In this document: in pieces, positions 48,601 to 61,855 of the stretch | Numbering within the stretch: the stretch's first letter is position 1 | Layout of the letters: each line of letters opens with the position of its first letter | From: Vigna angularis | Taxonomy: Eukaryota; Streptophyta; Magnoliopsida; Fabales; Fabaceae | Direction: 5' to 3' | Assembly (NCBI RefSeq): GCF_016808095.1 | Contig: NC_068972.1 | Location: 4,539,001 to 4,603,000, forward strand | DNA length: 64,000 nt | Translations under genes and position numbers: made by a program | The notes under the pieces: generated by a model | Told to the model about the DNA's origin: nothing | Seen by the model: the letters and a program-made list of their open reading frames with translations, nothing else | The model's database searches: none

Positions 48601-51469
48601 CGACACTCTCAAATTCCGAAATATAACACGATAAAAACCCATTTCAGAATCGACTTTCCAAAATGCGAATCCAAACTACAATTCGGTTAAATTCACGAAA
48701 GTTCAAATCAGAATTAGATTATCTGAAAACTAAATTGATTTGTCAAAAAAATCATGCTACACATGTAAATATTAACTAAAATACCTTATAAAATAAAAAA
48801 GCAAAGCATGCTTTGTCATATAAAAAAAATTAGTAAAAATGTTTGAGAAGAAAATGAAAGTGTAGGAAAAAATATTGTGGTGGTACAAGTTGAGAAAAGC
48901 GAACAAGTAGCAGAAAGATGGATTGGTTTGGATTGTGTTTCAGAGTTAGATATTTGGTGGTCCCATGAATTGGTACGATAGATACACGAATCCATGAATG
49001 CATTTCTTCTGTGGTTGCGTTGCATTCTCCATTTCAAGGATACTTATTGGTTTACTTTCAGCTGTCTCAAAAGGGATGAGATCTACCTTGACCACTGAGT
49101 CCCTTTTCTTCAAAAGAAGACAGAAAAAACAAAACATTGTTTGTCCGTACAAACTGCACAATTCAATTGCATGATTGCTATGTCAACCAGATCTTGTTAA
49201 GATCACTGCCATCAATTTCATGCTCACCCGAAGGAAACCCTAATTCAGTTAATCAATTCATCACTCCACCCAATTGCAGGGTAAAATATAATCAAAGTTT
49301 CATTCATTTTATGTTGATAAATTTTACAAATTATGCTCATAGTTTCTCTTAACAGCATTATCAACTCTTATAAAAAGTGTTACATGTTTTTTAAAGTATA
49401 AAGGTCAAATTTATCTTTAGGAAAATGTGAGGATTTTGATATAACTCATGTAAAGTGTAGGATATGAAAATATAATTTTAATAACCAGGTTCAAATATAT
49501 GTAAGAGAAAACTGAAGACATTATAACATTTGTTTATGGTTTGTTGGGACCAAGAATAATATAAGGATAGAAAAAATTGTTGACTGAATGCGAAAAATTG
49601 AAAAATAGTTATTTTTATCAGTGTTTGTTTATGGAAACTTTAATTCAAATAAAAAGTTAAGAAATTTTTGTAATCAATAAATATATATTGTTTATACTTT
49701 TTATGTTATTTATAAAAATATGAAGCAGTAAAAGTAACTGTAAAAAAAATACACATCATCCCCCTCTAAGTTTCCTAATTTGTGAAGTATTGAGAGTATT
49801 TCCTTTCGCGTGAAAAAAGGAAATATAGTCTCACTCCTTTTTTTTTCCTTTTCATTTTCCATCAAACAAATCATTACTATTTTTTTTAAATTGTTAATTT
49901 ATAAACTTGTATTAAAATTAATAAAAAAAACAAAACAATTATGTTTATAAAATAAACTAAGTTAAATATGCGTTCAATAAATAATGAAGTCGTAGCCACC
50001 AAAATCTTTCATGTTATAAAGTATAAAGCAAGAAAAGAAAAAAGAGTAAACACCTTAAGACAAGAAAAAAGAAAGTTCAATGTTTCAAAGTGCTTCGATT
50101 TTTCTCTTTAAAGTGCAATGTTTTTATCTCATTTTCCTAAAAACATTATTTTGATTGGATTATATATGAGTCTATTACATCAAATTCAAGAAATACATAT
50201 TTTATCGGAAAGAAAGGCCTAATATAACTTAAGTGGTAAGAAAAGTGCATCATGGATGCCATAACCGTTGGTTTGGAGAAACGTTATTAATATAATTTAA
50301 AAAATACATATTGATTAAAATTTATTGAGTTTTAAAATTACGTGAATCTCACGAGTTAAATTCTAATAAAATGCAATTCGTAAAAGATTGTTTTTATCTA
50401 AATCATTAACTATGACAATAAGTATGATAAACAATTGATACTTTAAAAAAAATTAAAACTCTAAAAAAGTTATTGCAATGGTAAAAGGTATTTGTGTTGT
50501 AAAAGGAGCATCTTCCACTCCCATTGGTATGGAAATCTCAACCAAATTAACAAAATATATATTTCAAGGGTTGAGTGCAACTCATGCATTAATAGTTTAA
50601 GTTATGTAATTCAACTAACTAAACTGAGTTAAGAGACAATTTTGGTGTATGTTTAAATTCTCACAATTGAAAAAGTCTTATGACGTAAACCATAATTTGT
50701 CCCCGACATTTCATATTGCATTTTGGTACCTGGCTTTCATTTATGTCGCTTTCCACTTGTATTTGTTTTAACGATATGAAATTAGATCAGTTTCCTCCTT
50801 TTATACGTACTTCTTTACTAATGTGTAACCTTTTTATTAGCAACATGTACACTTAAAATACTATCAACAACTACCATATCACAAAGATTTTAAACATAAA
50901 AAAAATGGTAAATATACCAATCATTATAAGATATTATATTAGAGATTTTGTGTTTAGTCCAGGTCTATGCAATCATTTGAATTAAATCAAGAATTTCTTC
51001 CAAATCTACTTTCTTTTGTTTGAAAATTATCTTATTCCTATGTTTCTAGACTTTTCCAATTATTATTATCCATGTACCTTTCCAAATAATATCTAAACCA
51101 CTAAGTTATTCTTTTATCATTATTACTTTTATTTCAAACTTTGTTTGAGAAAATATTATCATTATAATGTCGTTCATCTTAACAGGACTCGTTTCTATAA
51201 TCCTTCGCCAGGAAGACTTTCAATATAAGATCATTATACTCGTCTGAATCGGTCACCAAAATAATTATCGGCTATGATATCACTATTGGGTCTATCGAGG
51301 AGGATGTTCACTAGAGAGACACAAACACCAATAACAGCTGAGTCCAATTATACAAGGGATTGACACCACTCTCTACCCAAAACCTTAAGTCAATATGGAT
51401 TAATGAGTTTTTCACCTTTATATAGTGCTCCACTTTCTCATTTGTGGAACTTGGACTCACTTGGATTCC
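48601..51469. other. Gene-poor AT-rich region
   Basis: A minus-strand frame at 48946-49161 has moderately gene-like composition but no recognised domain. The remainder is low-complexity AT-rich DNA. Confidence 0.5.
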
Positions 51470-51560
51470 TAATAAAATTAAAGTCAATTTATAATATATA
51501 AGTATATGCACAAACCTCATCTTACAACGGGTTAAATTAGAGTTAAAATCCATTCTATAT
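51470..51560. mobile_element. TRIM LTR fragment
   Basis: 'aaagtcaatttataatatataagt', 'caaacctca' and 'cttacaa' follow the order in the TRIM LTR at 47339-47458; both LTR ends are lost. Confidence 0.6.
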
Positions 51561-53161
<1,601 letters not shown>

Positions 53162-54000
53162 GCGACTTTTCATGATATGAGGTAATTAAATCTATCATTT
53201 TTCATGATATCAAATAGTTAAAACATCCTTAATTTATTATATTTGTGACTTTATATTATTTTTCATTACCATTAATTTGCATTAATTTTATATATAATTT
53301 GTGTACATTATCATAATTCTTCTAGTTTATTTTTTAGTTAAAAAATCAACCAAACAACAATCATATATATACACAACGCAAAACATGCTTTATACCATTT
53401 TCTGCAATAGATGTTTTTAAAATAAAAGAATAATTTTTATTTTTGTAATCAGATTTCTTATTTAAAATGTATATTAATTTAATTTTATATCATATACCTT
53501 GAGTCTTACTACCAATAGATGTTTCATGGTGTTGAAGTTCACTTTAATGTATAAGAATCTATATTAATTTGAAGAATAATATTTTTTCTATTTTGTTCGG
53601 TAATATAAAGAGAAAATTAATGAATAAAAATAAGTGAAAAATCAAAAGCTACTTGGTTAAGAAACATAAAAGAGAGAAATAAATATATGTGTATGAGAAA
53701 TAGGCTCAGCCAATGAAGTACTACCTGATGGAATTGTTATTTTATATAAGTGTCATTGAGCGGATACTAATTGTGACTATTTAAATGTAAAACCTTGGCG
53801 GTGCTCAATTAATTTAGAACAGCTTCTTTCGTAACGTGCCGTCTTCTGAAATGCATCAAACCAAATCAGTGACAGTAGGGACTCACCCATTTAATAATGA
53901 AGTGTTCTGTCTTCGTGAAATCCCTTTAATCTCATTATTAGTTTACCTTAATAAACAATTAGTCGTGGGTTTAAAAAAATTGTAATTCTTTTTTATGAGA

Positions 54001-54600
54001 GTTAGTTTTCAATTCGGTTCATTTAAAATTTGGTTCATCTGATTGAACTTATAGTGAGTCAAATTGACTCACCAACTCACGTAATTTAATTTAATTATTT
54101 ATTATTTATATTTTAATATTATTAATTAACATTTTTTTATAATATTGTAGATGGAGATAAAAAAATGCTTCAAGAGAAAAAATAATAATAGATTTATTTA
54201 TTCCAAACTCTAATATTATAAATAGACAAATGATAAAAAAATTATTAATATTAAAAACTTATTTTTTCGTCTTTTGGGCTTGTTTTTGGATTATGCTTGT
54301 ATTTTATGATATATGTATATATATATATATATATTATTTAGAATTGTCTTTGGAGAGTTTAACATCATTTTAGAATGAAATTTATTTAGATTTGAATTAA
54401 AAAAATTATATTTTTTTTATTTTAAAAAACTTATAATTAAGTGAACCAATTCGTTTAATCCACCAACCCGTGGTGGGTCGAGCCAGATTCGAACTTTTTC
54501 AGCTCGCTAATAAGTGAACTGGATTGGGTTGACTCACTAAGTAATCAACTCGTGGTGGACCGAACCGAGTCGAGTCGGATTATCCATTTTGACAACTCTA
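54001..54600. mobile_element. hAT-like MITE, copy C
   Basis: The right end TTTTGACAACTCTA (54587-54600) is intact and the subterminal 'ccgaaccgagtcgagtcgg' and 'gtgggtcgagcc' phrases match copies A and B. The left terminus is degenerate and no target duplication is visible. Confidence 0.78.
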
Positions 54601-55392
54601 AACATCACTCTAGCTATAAAAAACTTGAATATTTTAAAGACATTGAATAAAAGTAAAAAATACTTTAAATATAATATATGTTATTCTTTTATTTATAATA
54701 ATGAAAGCTTTTTAATGTTTTTATTCTTCATTTAATAGCAATACACTAATTAGTATTATATTATGCAGGGATTCATTAACATAATTTACATTAGTATATT
54801 TTTAGAATAGAATATAGATTATAACATGTTTAAAATAAGTTTCTTAAGTTTTTTTTAATAAAAAATATAAAGTATTCTTATAAGGTTGGGTAGAACATAT
54901 AAAATCATCCAGAATGTTTTTGGTGTCTTGGTTTTCATAATTGTTATTTAATATTAGGGATTATATGTAAAGGTAGTCAGTAAAGTTATTATTTGATAAA
55001 TGAGGTACTTTATATTTATAATAGTGCGTAGTTGTTTTTGTCAAGTTGAATAGTCTCGTATAGTTTAAAAGTTAAGATCTAAGATAATTTAAATATTCAT
55101 TTATTCTTTCATTTTCTTAAATGTTTTCTAAAAACAAAATTGTAAAGGAGACAGTCTCCAAAGTGGATAATAAATATGTGGTAATTTGATTTTAATGATG
55201 TCACTCAATTTAGGATCGAAACATTGATACCAATAAGAATTTTTAAGAAAAACTATTGATCCCTTAATAAGTCATAATTAAAGATAAATAGTCATTCTCC
55301 TTATGCTTCAACTAAGAGTTATGTTCCTACCACACTCAATAGTTTCGCATTGCTTAGGAGTCAATGCTTAAGAATATTTAAATATTTAAGGA
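54601..55392. other. Intergenic between two MITE copies
   Basis: AT-rich, no feature recognised. Confidence 0.6.
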
Positions 55393-55400
55393 CAAAACCA

Positions 55401-56087
55401 TAGAGTTGTCAAAACGGGTAACTTGACTCGATCCGGCCCGGTTCATCATGGGTTTATCACTTAGCCAACCTAATCCGGCTCACTTATTAGCGAGCTGAAA
55501 AAATCCAAACATGGTTCAACCTACCACGGGTTAGTGGGTTAAAAGGGTTGATTCACTGACTCATTTAATTATAAGTTTTTTTAAAAATAAGAAAATTATA
55601 ATTTTTTTAATTCAAATCTAAATAAACGTCACACTAAAGTGATGTTAAACTCCAAAGAAAATTCAAAATAAAAAAAAAATATCATACAATCCAAGCATAA
55701 CCAAAAACATGTGCAAAAGGTGAACAAATAAGTTTTTAATATTGATAATTTTTGTATCACTTGTCCATTTATAATATCAGAGTCTTAAATAGATAAATCT
55801 ATAATATATTTTTTTGTTGAAACATCTTCTTCTTTATCTACAATATAATAGAAAAAAATGTTAACTAATAATATTGAAACACAAAATAATAAATAATTAA
55901 ATTAAATTAGGTAGGTTGGTGAACTAACCCGGCTCTCCATGGACTCAACTCGGTGAATCAGGTTCTAAGTGAGCCGGGTTAAAAACTAGCCTGCATAAAA
56001 AAATTACATTTTTTTCAAACCCAACCCGACTCAAACCCGTGGTGAGCCGGGTTAACCCGCGGGTTACAACCCATTTTGACAACACTA
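55401..56087. mobile_element. hAT-like MITE, copy B (687 bp, best preserved)
   Basis: Starts TAGAGTTGTCAAAACGGG and ends CCATTTTGACAACACTA, giving a good inverted pair. The flanking 8-bp duplication has one mismatch (CAAAACCA 55393-55400, CAAAATCA 56088-56095). Inner arms are rich in CCCGAC/GTGAGCCGG motifs and the centre is AT-rich. No transposase. Confidence 0.9.
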
Positions 56088-56095
56088 CAAAATCA

Positions 56096-56709
56096 TTACA
56101 AAACATAGAGTCCAAAATGAACAATACCTTGAATGTATAGTAATTGACCATAATAACGTCACTCAACGAATTTGAGATCGAATAATAGCATTTACTAATA
56201 TTTTTATAGTGGATGATCATTTATTTATACTACTTCTAATTGACTTTAACTTGTATTCGTGATCGAGAAAAATACAAATATGACTTAATCATATTTTTTA
56301 CTTTGCTTTATCATTAATATTTTAATTACATGATTAATTAATAATTGTAGGTTGATTGTTTTCTTATTGCATGTGTGAAGAGTGTGACACTTGTTGTCGT
56401 GACAATAATTTGACGGGTTATAATATTTAGTATTTGATTAACATTTTAGTGAAAATCATATGGTGACATTTATTTTATATGTAAAGTATTGTATATAAAG
56501 AAAAAAATTGTTTGATAACAATAACTACCATTACCAATTATCATTTGAGAAAAAATATTAGATCAATCTTTTTTATGAAACCATAATATCATAAATGTAT
56601 GTAATAAGAAAAAAAGTATGAAATTTGAAGTGTATTAGAAAAGTGTAGAACTTAATACTTGAAGTCGCGTGTTTGGTCACTTAGCTAGTATTTGGATGGG
56701 AAAAATTTA
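56096..56709. other. Intergenic, no gene seen
   Basis: AT-rich, nothing recognised. Confidence 0.6.
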
Positions 56710-57080
56710 AAGGGGCTTTCCAGTATGCTTTGTCCTCAAAAGGACACACTTTTTGGGAAAACTTCCCAGAAGGTCACCCATCCCAGAATTGCTCCAGGCT
56801 AAGCACGCTTAACCATGGAGTTCTTATGGGTCAGGCTACCGAAAAGCAAATGCATTTTGGTGATATGAGTAGCCAAATCAATCCATTTAAGTTATCCTTC
56901 AACCGTATAGTCCCATACCTATACAGTCTCCAGATCCCTCTCATTCCGGTGTATGTTCGATTCGTCCATGTACCCCTTCCACCCGAAGCTGCCAGGAGCC
57001 GCTCCTTGTCTGTGCCCCCTACACCATGCTTCTTGCACCGGCGTCACTCCCCGCCCTCGTCTCCGTGCCCGGGTGTCACA
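56710..57080 (-). mobile_element. Cassandra-type TRIM solo LTR with 5S rRNA-like domain
   Basis: On the minus strand this starts TGTGACACCCGGG at 57080, as Cassandra LTRs do (TGT.ACACCC). It has a GC-rich first half and then a 5S rRNA-like region at about 56745-56870. Cassandra elements are non-coding TRIMs whose LTRs carry a 5S domain. No second LTR, primer site or polypurine tract lies nearby, so this is a solo or truncated LTR. The left end is approximate and no target duplication was found. Confidence 0.85.
56745..56870 (-). ncRNA. 5S rRNA-like domain (Pol III internal promoter)
   Basis: The minus strand contains GTTAAGCGTGCTT (box A region, 56801-56813), GGATGGGTGACC (C-box region, 56772-56783) and CTGGGAAGT at the spacing of 5S rRNA. 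The 5' third of 5S and its terminal stem are not conserved. This is an element-borne derivative, not a ribosomal gene. Confidence 0.85.
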
Positions 57081-57455
57081 GAGAACGAGTGAATGAATTT
57101 GAGATGATAAAAAATAGATTGTGACGTTATTTGGATTAAGAGATTTAAATGAATGAATAAAAATATTTGAAGAGAAAAAATGTATGAAAGTTTATGTAAG
57201 ATATGATGGGTACCATATATTAGAGAAAATGTTTTAATAGATAAAATTAGATAATTACCATTTTATTTTTAAAGATAAATGTGATATAAAATTAAATATA
57301 AATACTAAAAATTATATTAAAATAAAATTGAAATTGTTATTTAAAATTACAAAAATATGATGATAATAATAATAATTATTAATATATATAATAAATAATA
57401 AAAAATAATTATTTATATATATAAGAAATAAAATTAAAAATAAAAATTAATTATT

Positions 57456-57496
<41 letters not shown>

Positions 57497-58331
57497 GTTG
57501 TCATTTAAAATTAAAAAATAAAAAATTATTATTATTAATATTATTATTAGTAATATTATTAATAATATTATTAGTAATAATATTATTATTATATTATTAT
57601 TAATAAAAATGTATGTGTATCCATTAGGGGAATCAATTATGTAAAAGAAAAATCAATTTTTCCTTCCATTATATTACCTATAAACTAATTTGAAGAATTA
57701 ACATAGTGTTTTGGGAGGAGAATCGATTCTCAAAAGAAAATAATCGATTTTCTCTCTTTATATGACTCAAAGTCGATTCCAGTTTTTTTAAATCACCCAC
57801 AATCGATTCTACAATCAGCATAATTGATTTCATACTATTACAAGTACATTTATAATTGATTCCAGTTCTATCATAACTGATTCTATTGCCTCAAAAACAC
57901 ACCTAGAATCTATTTCAATTTTTTTTATTTATCTAAAATCGAATTTAATGACAAAATTGATTCTGATCTTTTGAAAATGCATTCAAAATCAATTTCAGTC
58001 TTTTGAAAATGAAACAAAATCAATTCAACCCACTTTTCTTCTTTCCATAACTCATACATATGTGAGGACACCATAGTTTTCTCATTTTGCATGAATATGA
58101 AATCACCTTAAATCTCCTGAATGCCAAGATGAAATTTTCGTCTTCCACAAATAATCACTTAGAATTATCTTCAAATATTTAGAAACAAACAAGTTACTCA
58201 CCCACAAATTCATACATTGACAAAAGCACATTAACTTAAGGAAAAAAGAGAATAAATTATTTTTTCTCCCATGAAATTGTTATTTATTAAGTGATGTTAA
58301 TTTATTAAAGTAAGACAGAACTGGATTCAAC
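57081..58331. other. AT-rich region with ATT tracts and an AATCGATT-motif stretch
   Basis: 57340-57610 is nearly pure A/T with AT and ATT runs. 57620-58030 is filled with variants of AATCGATT every 15-40 bases. No coding potential. Confidence 0.6.
57620..58030. repeat. Cluster of AATCGATT-like palindromic motifs
   Basis: Exact or one-mismatch copies of AATCGATT/AATCAATT/AATTGATT recur through about 400 bp (for example near 57722, 57749, 57812, 57856 and 57948), often followed by CC or CT and a T-run. The arrangement is irregular, not a simple tandem. Confidence 0.65.
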
Positions 58332-58698
58332 TAGTAATGTTAAAATGGGTTAGAATCCACGAACCAACCCGACTCCACGGGTTTAGTCCGGATTGGATTT
58401 GAAAAAAAATGAAACTTTTTTATATGGATCAATTTTCAACAAATTTATTTAGAACTCGACTTTATTGAATTATATTTGAGTTGTATATTAGTTTTTTATT
58501 TTGAATTATTTTTAAAGTTTAACATGAGTAAAATTATTTAAATTTGAATTAATAAAATTGTAATTTTTTTTTAATTTAAAAAGAAATTGTAAATAAGTAA
58601 GTCAATAATTGAGATTGGATTTAAATTTTTTTGATTTATTAATAAATGAATCGAATTGAATTGGATTGATTGTAATCAAACTTTGGTTAACCACGTTA
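58332..58698. mobile_element. hAT-like MITE, copy D (367 bp, diverged)
   Basis: Starts TAGTAATGTTAAAATGGG and keeps 'ccaacccgactccacggg' internally. Its right end is heavily diverged but is followed by GATTCAAA (58699-58706), a 7/8 match to GATTCAAC directly before the left end (58324-58331). Confidence 0.7.
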
Positions 58699-58706
58699 GA
58701 TTCAAA

Positions 58707-59434
58707 CCAATGGTCATAGCTCCATCAAATAAGTGATCTGAGTGTTTTGAAAAATGTTCAGTACGTGAGAGGATATATCATGACCATTTGTCATCGTGGT
58801 ATTAGATTATGCAAAAATCTCTGTCAAACAAAACATTAAATCTCGGTAACCAAATTACCATTTTTAAATTACACAGACTAATAACATGAGATACCGAGAA
58901 AAACTAAAGCATATTCTTTGATTTAATCTTTTAAAAAAAAACCTCTGCTGTGACATCCACACCCACCCTGCACCAACTTCAATCATTTTCACCGTCGTGT
59001 GTTTCTCCTGCGTAGGACAAGTTAACCACCCTCGTCCATTTTCTCAATATCCACACTTTCCTCACTCTTCCTCAAACTATTAGAATCATATATCGTTGAG
59101 AATAACAAAATTAACCTGTGTTCCTTCAGCACGGGAACTCGCATCCCAAACGTGCTTTTTTGTTAAGAACTCTGACTGGGCAGCTACCCAAACAAGCCGT
59201 GCCTCTGCGCATGTTCGTGTGCGTGCCCCCGAAACAGAGTAACGATAATAACTGTCGACAACAGCCATAGTTGATGGGAAAATACGGCAATTCAATGATT
59301 CATCGTGTAAAGGAAAATACAAAAAAAAAGAGGACAAAAAGAGAAATTAGGAAAAGGACAAATGTAGAGTTTTTATTAATTAGAGACACAAAAATCTCAA
59401 GGTTGGAGTGGCAGCAGCAGGTAGATAACTAGCT
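58707..59434. other. 3' flank of the FAF-like gene, no other gene seen
   Basis: A minus-strand frame at 59086-59337 has no recognised domain and lies where the 3' flank of the next gene is expected. Confidence 0.5.
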
Positions 59435-60421
59435 TTAGGAAGTAACCACACAAAGTGAGTCACTCCAATTTAACAATTCATTGTTCTCGTGGTCACCACC
59501 TACTCTGCACCTTCTCAGCCTCTCGTACTTTTCTACAATAACATCACTCTCCACACACCCACATGCAGCACATTCCTCTTCCAAGTCCTCCTCGTCCACT
59601 TCTTCTTTTTCGTCCCCGGTTTTTTCTTCCTCTGTTTCCTCGTCATCTTCTTGGGTATCTTTTACTTGTCCAACGATTTCGTTTTCCAATTCTTTTTCAT
59701 TGGTTAACTCTTCGTTTTCTTCTGCGTCATCTTCTTCTTCCGGGTCAAAACTTGGAGTGTGGTTTGTCAAAAAGCAGAGGCGAAGTCGGCCATGGCTTCT
59801 TTCAGCTCGAAAGCACAAGGGACTAGGTGGGACCTTGGTGACCTCAATCACCAGCCTGCCGTTTTCACGGTGGGGTCTCACGCGAAGAGGCTCCGATCCT
59901 CTTATCGTCGTCAAAGGGGGCGGAAAATTCTGCGCTTTCGCTTTCCTCGCTGTCGAAAGTTGACGAGTTTGCCCCTCTTGGGTTTGTTCCCTTGTCCCCG
60001 AATAAGTGTTCACCGCAGAGAGCATGTCAATGCTGCTCTCATCGCTGTCACTGCCGCTTTCGTTTCCGAGGTTTTCAGTGCAGAGCTGGAGACTCCGTGG
60101 GCTGAGGCTGAGCGAGGAGCGTTTCTGCTGAGGGTGGACGTAGGTGGTTTGGTCCTGCGATGGGTGTTTTGAGACGTTGGAGAGTGCTTCGAGGAAGGTC
60201 CAAGAGGTGGAGTTAGAAGGTGTGGTGGAGTTGTTGTTTTCTTGGGTGTGGGGTTTGAAGGTTGAGTTTGAGTTTGAGTTTGAATTTGAATCCCAGAAAG
60301 AGGATTTGAAGAATTGAGGAGGAGGTGGTTTTGAGGAAGGGAGTCTGAGTTTGAGTGATATTGACTCAGCGAGTTGGGAGTCGAGGTGTGACTGCAATCC
60401 GTGGCACACAATTGCAGCCAT
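59435..60421 (-). CDS. FANTASTIC FOUR (FAF)-domain protein
   Basis: Intronless frame of 328 aa. The FAF domain lies at about residues 166-218: FPPPLTTIRGSEPLRVRPHR, then ENGRLVIEVTKV and RAERSHGRLRLCFL, which are the defining conserved blocks. The N-terminal half is Ser/Asn/Pro-rich with a (SN)n run at 45-53. Residues 227-284 are extremely acidic (Glu/Asp), followed by a Cys-rich ECAACGC. FAF proteins are plant-specific. Arabidopsis FAF1-4 limit shoot meristem size through WUSCHEL-related control, and FAF-like EAR1 regulates ABA signalling phosphatases. The subgroup here is not decided. The first ATG at 60421 is followed by MAAIVCHGLQSHL, a typical family start. Neighbours give no functional hint. 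Confidence 0.9.
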   Translation of the reverse strand: MAAIVCHGLQSHLDSQLAESISLKLRLPSSKPPPPQFFKSSFWDSNSNSNSNSTFKPHTQENNNSTTPSNSTSWTFLEALSNVSKHPSQDQTTYVHPQQKRSSLSLSPRSLQLCTENLGNESGSDSDESSIDMLSAVNTYSGTREQTQEGQTRQLSTARKAKAQNFPPPLTTIRGSEPLRVRPHRENGRLVIEVTKVPPSPLCFRAERSHGRLRLCFLTNHTPSFDPEEEDDAEENEELTNEKELENEIVGQVKDTQEDDEETEEEKTGDEKEEVDEEDLEEECAACGCVESDVIVEKYERLRRCRVGGDHENNELLNWSDSLCVVTS

Positions 60422-60640
60422 GTGGCGGCGATGGGTTGCGGAGATTTTTGAAGGGTTAGAAAAGGAAAAAGTGGATTAAGAGGGGAACAGAGGCCTCTGT
60501 TTTGTAGTGGTGTGAGGGGTGAGAAAAGAAGTATAAGTGTTGTAGTGTGAGGTTTTATATTGGAAGGAAGTGAGTGTGAGGGAGAAGAGAAGAGGAGAAA
60601 ATGTAAGTGATGAGCATTGGCATGGGAAGAAGTGAGGGAG
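60422..60640 (-). promoter_or_regulatory. 5' UTR/proximal promoter of the FAF-like gene
   Basis: Purine-rich (on the plus strand) stretch with GAGAAGAGAAGAGGAG-type runs, that is CT-rich on the coding strand, as is common in plant 5' UTRs. No defined element identified. Confidence 0.45.
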
Positions 60641-61218
60641 GATGCTAATCAATTTGTAGTCCCAAAAAGTGGCTATGCAGAACCTTTTTCTTCAGAACCA
60701 CCTTTATTTTTAGTAGAGCAACTTGATATATACAATTCTTAAATAAAACACAAGAAACGGAGAAATGAATTTTCGAAAATAAGAAAAACGAGGGGAGTGT
60801 TTCTTCATAAAGTATTTTGTTTACTGACATCGTGTTACACCAAAGATTTACCATTCTCTTACAAATAACTGAAACACCAAATTGTAAACAAAATTACCAT
60901 AGTTCCAAAGGAGTAATGCTTCTAAAACACTACTTATCTAATTTTGTATACTTTTTTTACAATTTATCTATTGTAGTATTTTTTTTCTTCCAAGAAAGTA
61001 TCCTAAAATAGTAAATTTTCCAATATTACACATTAGAGTAATAGTTACTGTACACAGGATACACATTCAAGTTATAAGAATTTTGTATTCAAAAGTTTAC
61101 AAGAATTTAAGCTTCACTTTTTGTTGAGTAAAATAAAGTCTCACGGTATAAAATAAGATATGGACATGTGTTTATATATACATAAGATAATTTTCTTAGT
61201 AAAAGATTTTTTGGAATG
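60641..61218. other. Intergenic, no gene seen
   Basis: AT-rich between the FAF-like promoter and a solo LTR. Confidence 0.6.
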
Positions 61219-61223
61219 GTATT

Positions 61224-61850
61224 TGTTTCGGTTGTACGGGTTGAGTCGTCAAACATCTCCACACTTTGCTCTTCTAATCTCTCGGTCGTTCGGTCTTGAT
61301 TCTTACTCTTCGGTTCACTCTTCAGCGTCCTAGGAGGGGGGAACCTGTCAAAGATTTTCCGATGCCAAAGTCAATTTGAGAACAATGGCGTTTTCAATAG
61401 AACAGTAATAAATGTGCAGTAAATGCAACCTATCTGTCACTCACCTTTGATCTGTATTTATAGTTTTTACTATGGGCTTGGGATTAGTGAAAAGTTAATC
61501 ACGGCCCAAATTCGGCCCAATAGCTTTTAGCAACTACTTACCTTAATCTTAATCCTAATCTGGTTAATTGGCGGTATGGCTGGCTGGCCTCCTGATATTA
61601 GGCCTTATAACCGGCCAGCTCATATAGGCAATATGGTTAATTGGTGGCATGGCCGACCGGCTTCCTCATATTAGATCTTACAGTCGGACGAGTTGTTATT
61701 CATCCGGATGACGAGTGACAAGGTCGCGCAATTGAGTAGTCATTGGTCACACAGACGTTCGGTCTATACGTTGTCCGGTCCCCAACAGTATGCGTAGTTA
61801 TCCACCATACGAACGTTTGGTCTATATGTTGGATGGTCCCCAACGGTACA
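61224..61850 (-). mobile_element. Solo LTR with exact 5-bp target duplication
   Basis: A 627-bp block more GC-rich than its surroundings, running TG...CA and flanked by GTATT at 61219-61223 and 61851-61855. A TATA-like CTATAAATAC on the minus strand (61454-61463) and the TG(T)...GGGGACC start near the right end suggest minus orientation. About 60 bp at the right end are duplicated (61750-61790 versus 61808-61848), so the outer boundary could instead be 61787, where the duplication would be imperfect (GTATT/GTATG). No coding sequence or partner LTR. Confidence 0.75.
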
Positions 61851-61855
61851 GTATT

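Noticed and set aside
56745..56870. Genuine 5S ribosomal RNA gene
   Set aside because: The 5' third and closing stem are not conserved and the flanks are those of a Cassandra-type LTR.
56730..57092. Plus-strand 120-residue open frame
   Set aside because: It lies antisense to the 5S-like domain and GC-rich half of a Cassandra-type LTR; its composition comes from that element, not from a gene.
59481..60172. Several plus-strand open frames opposite the FAF-like gene
   Set aside because: They are antisense shadows of its Glu/Asp-rich and Ser-rich coding sequence and show no domain.
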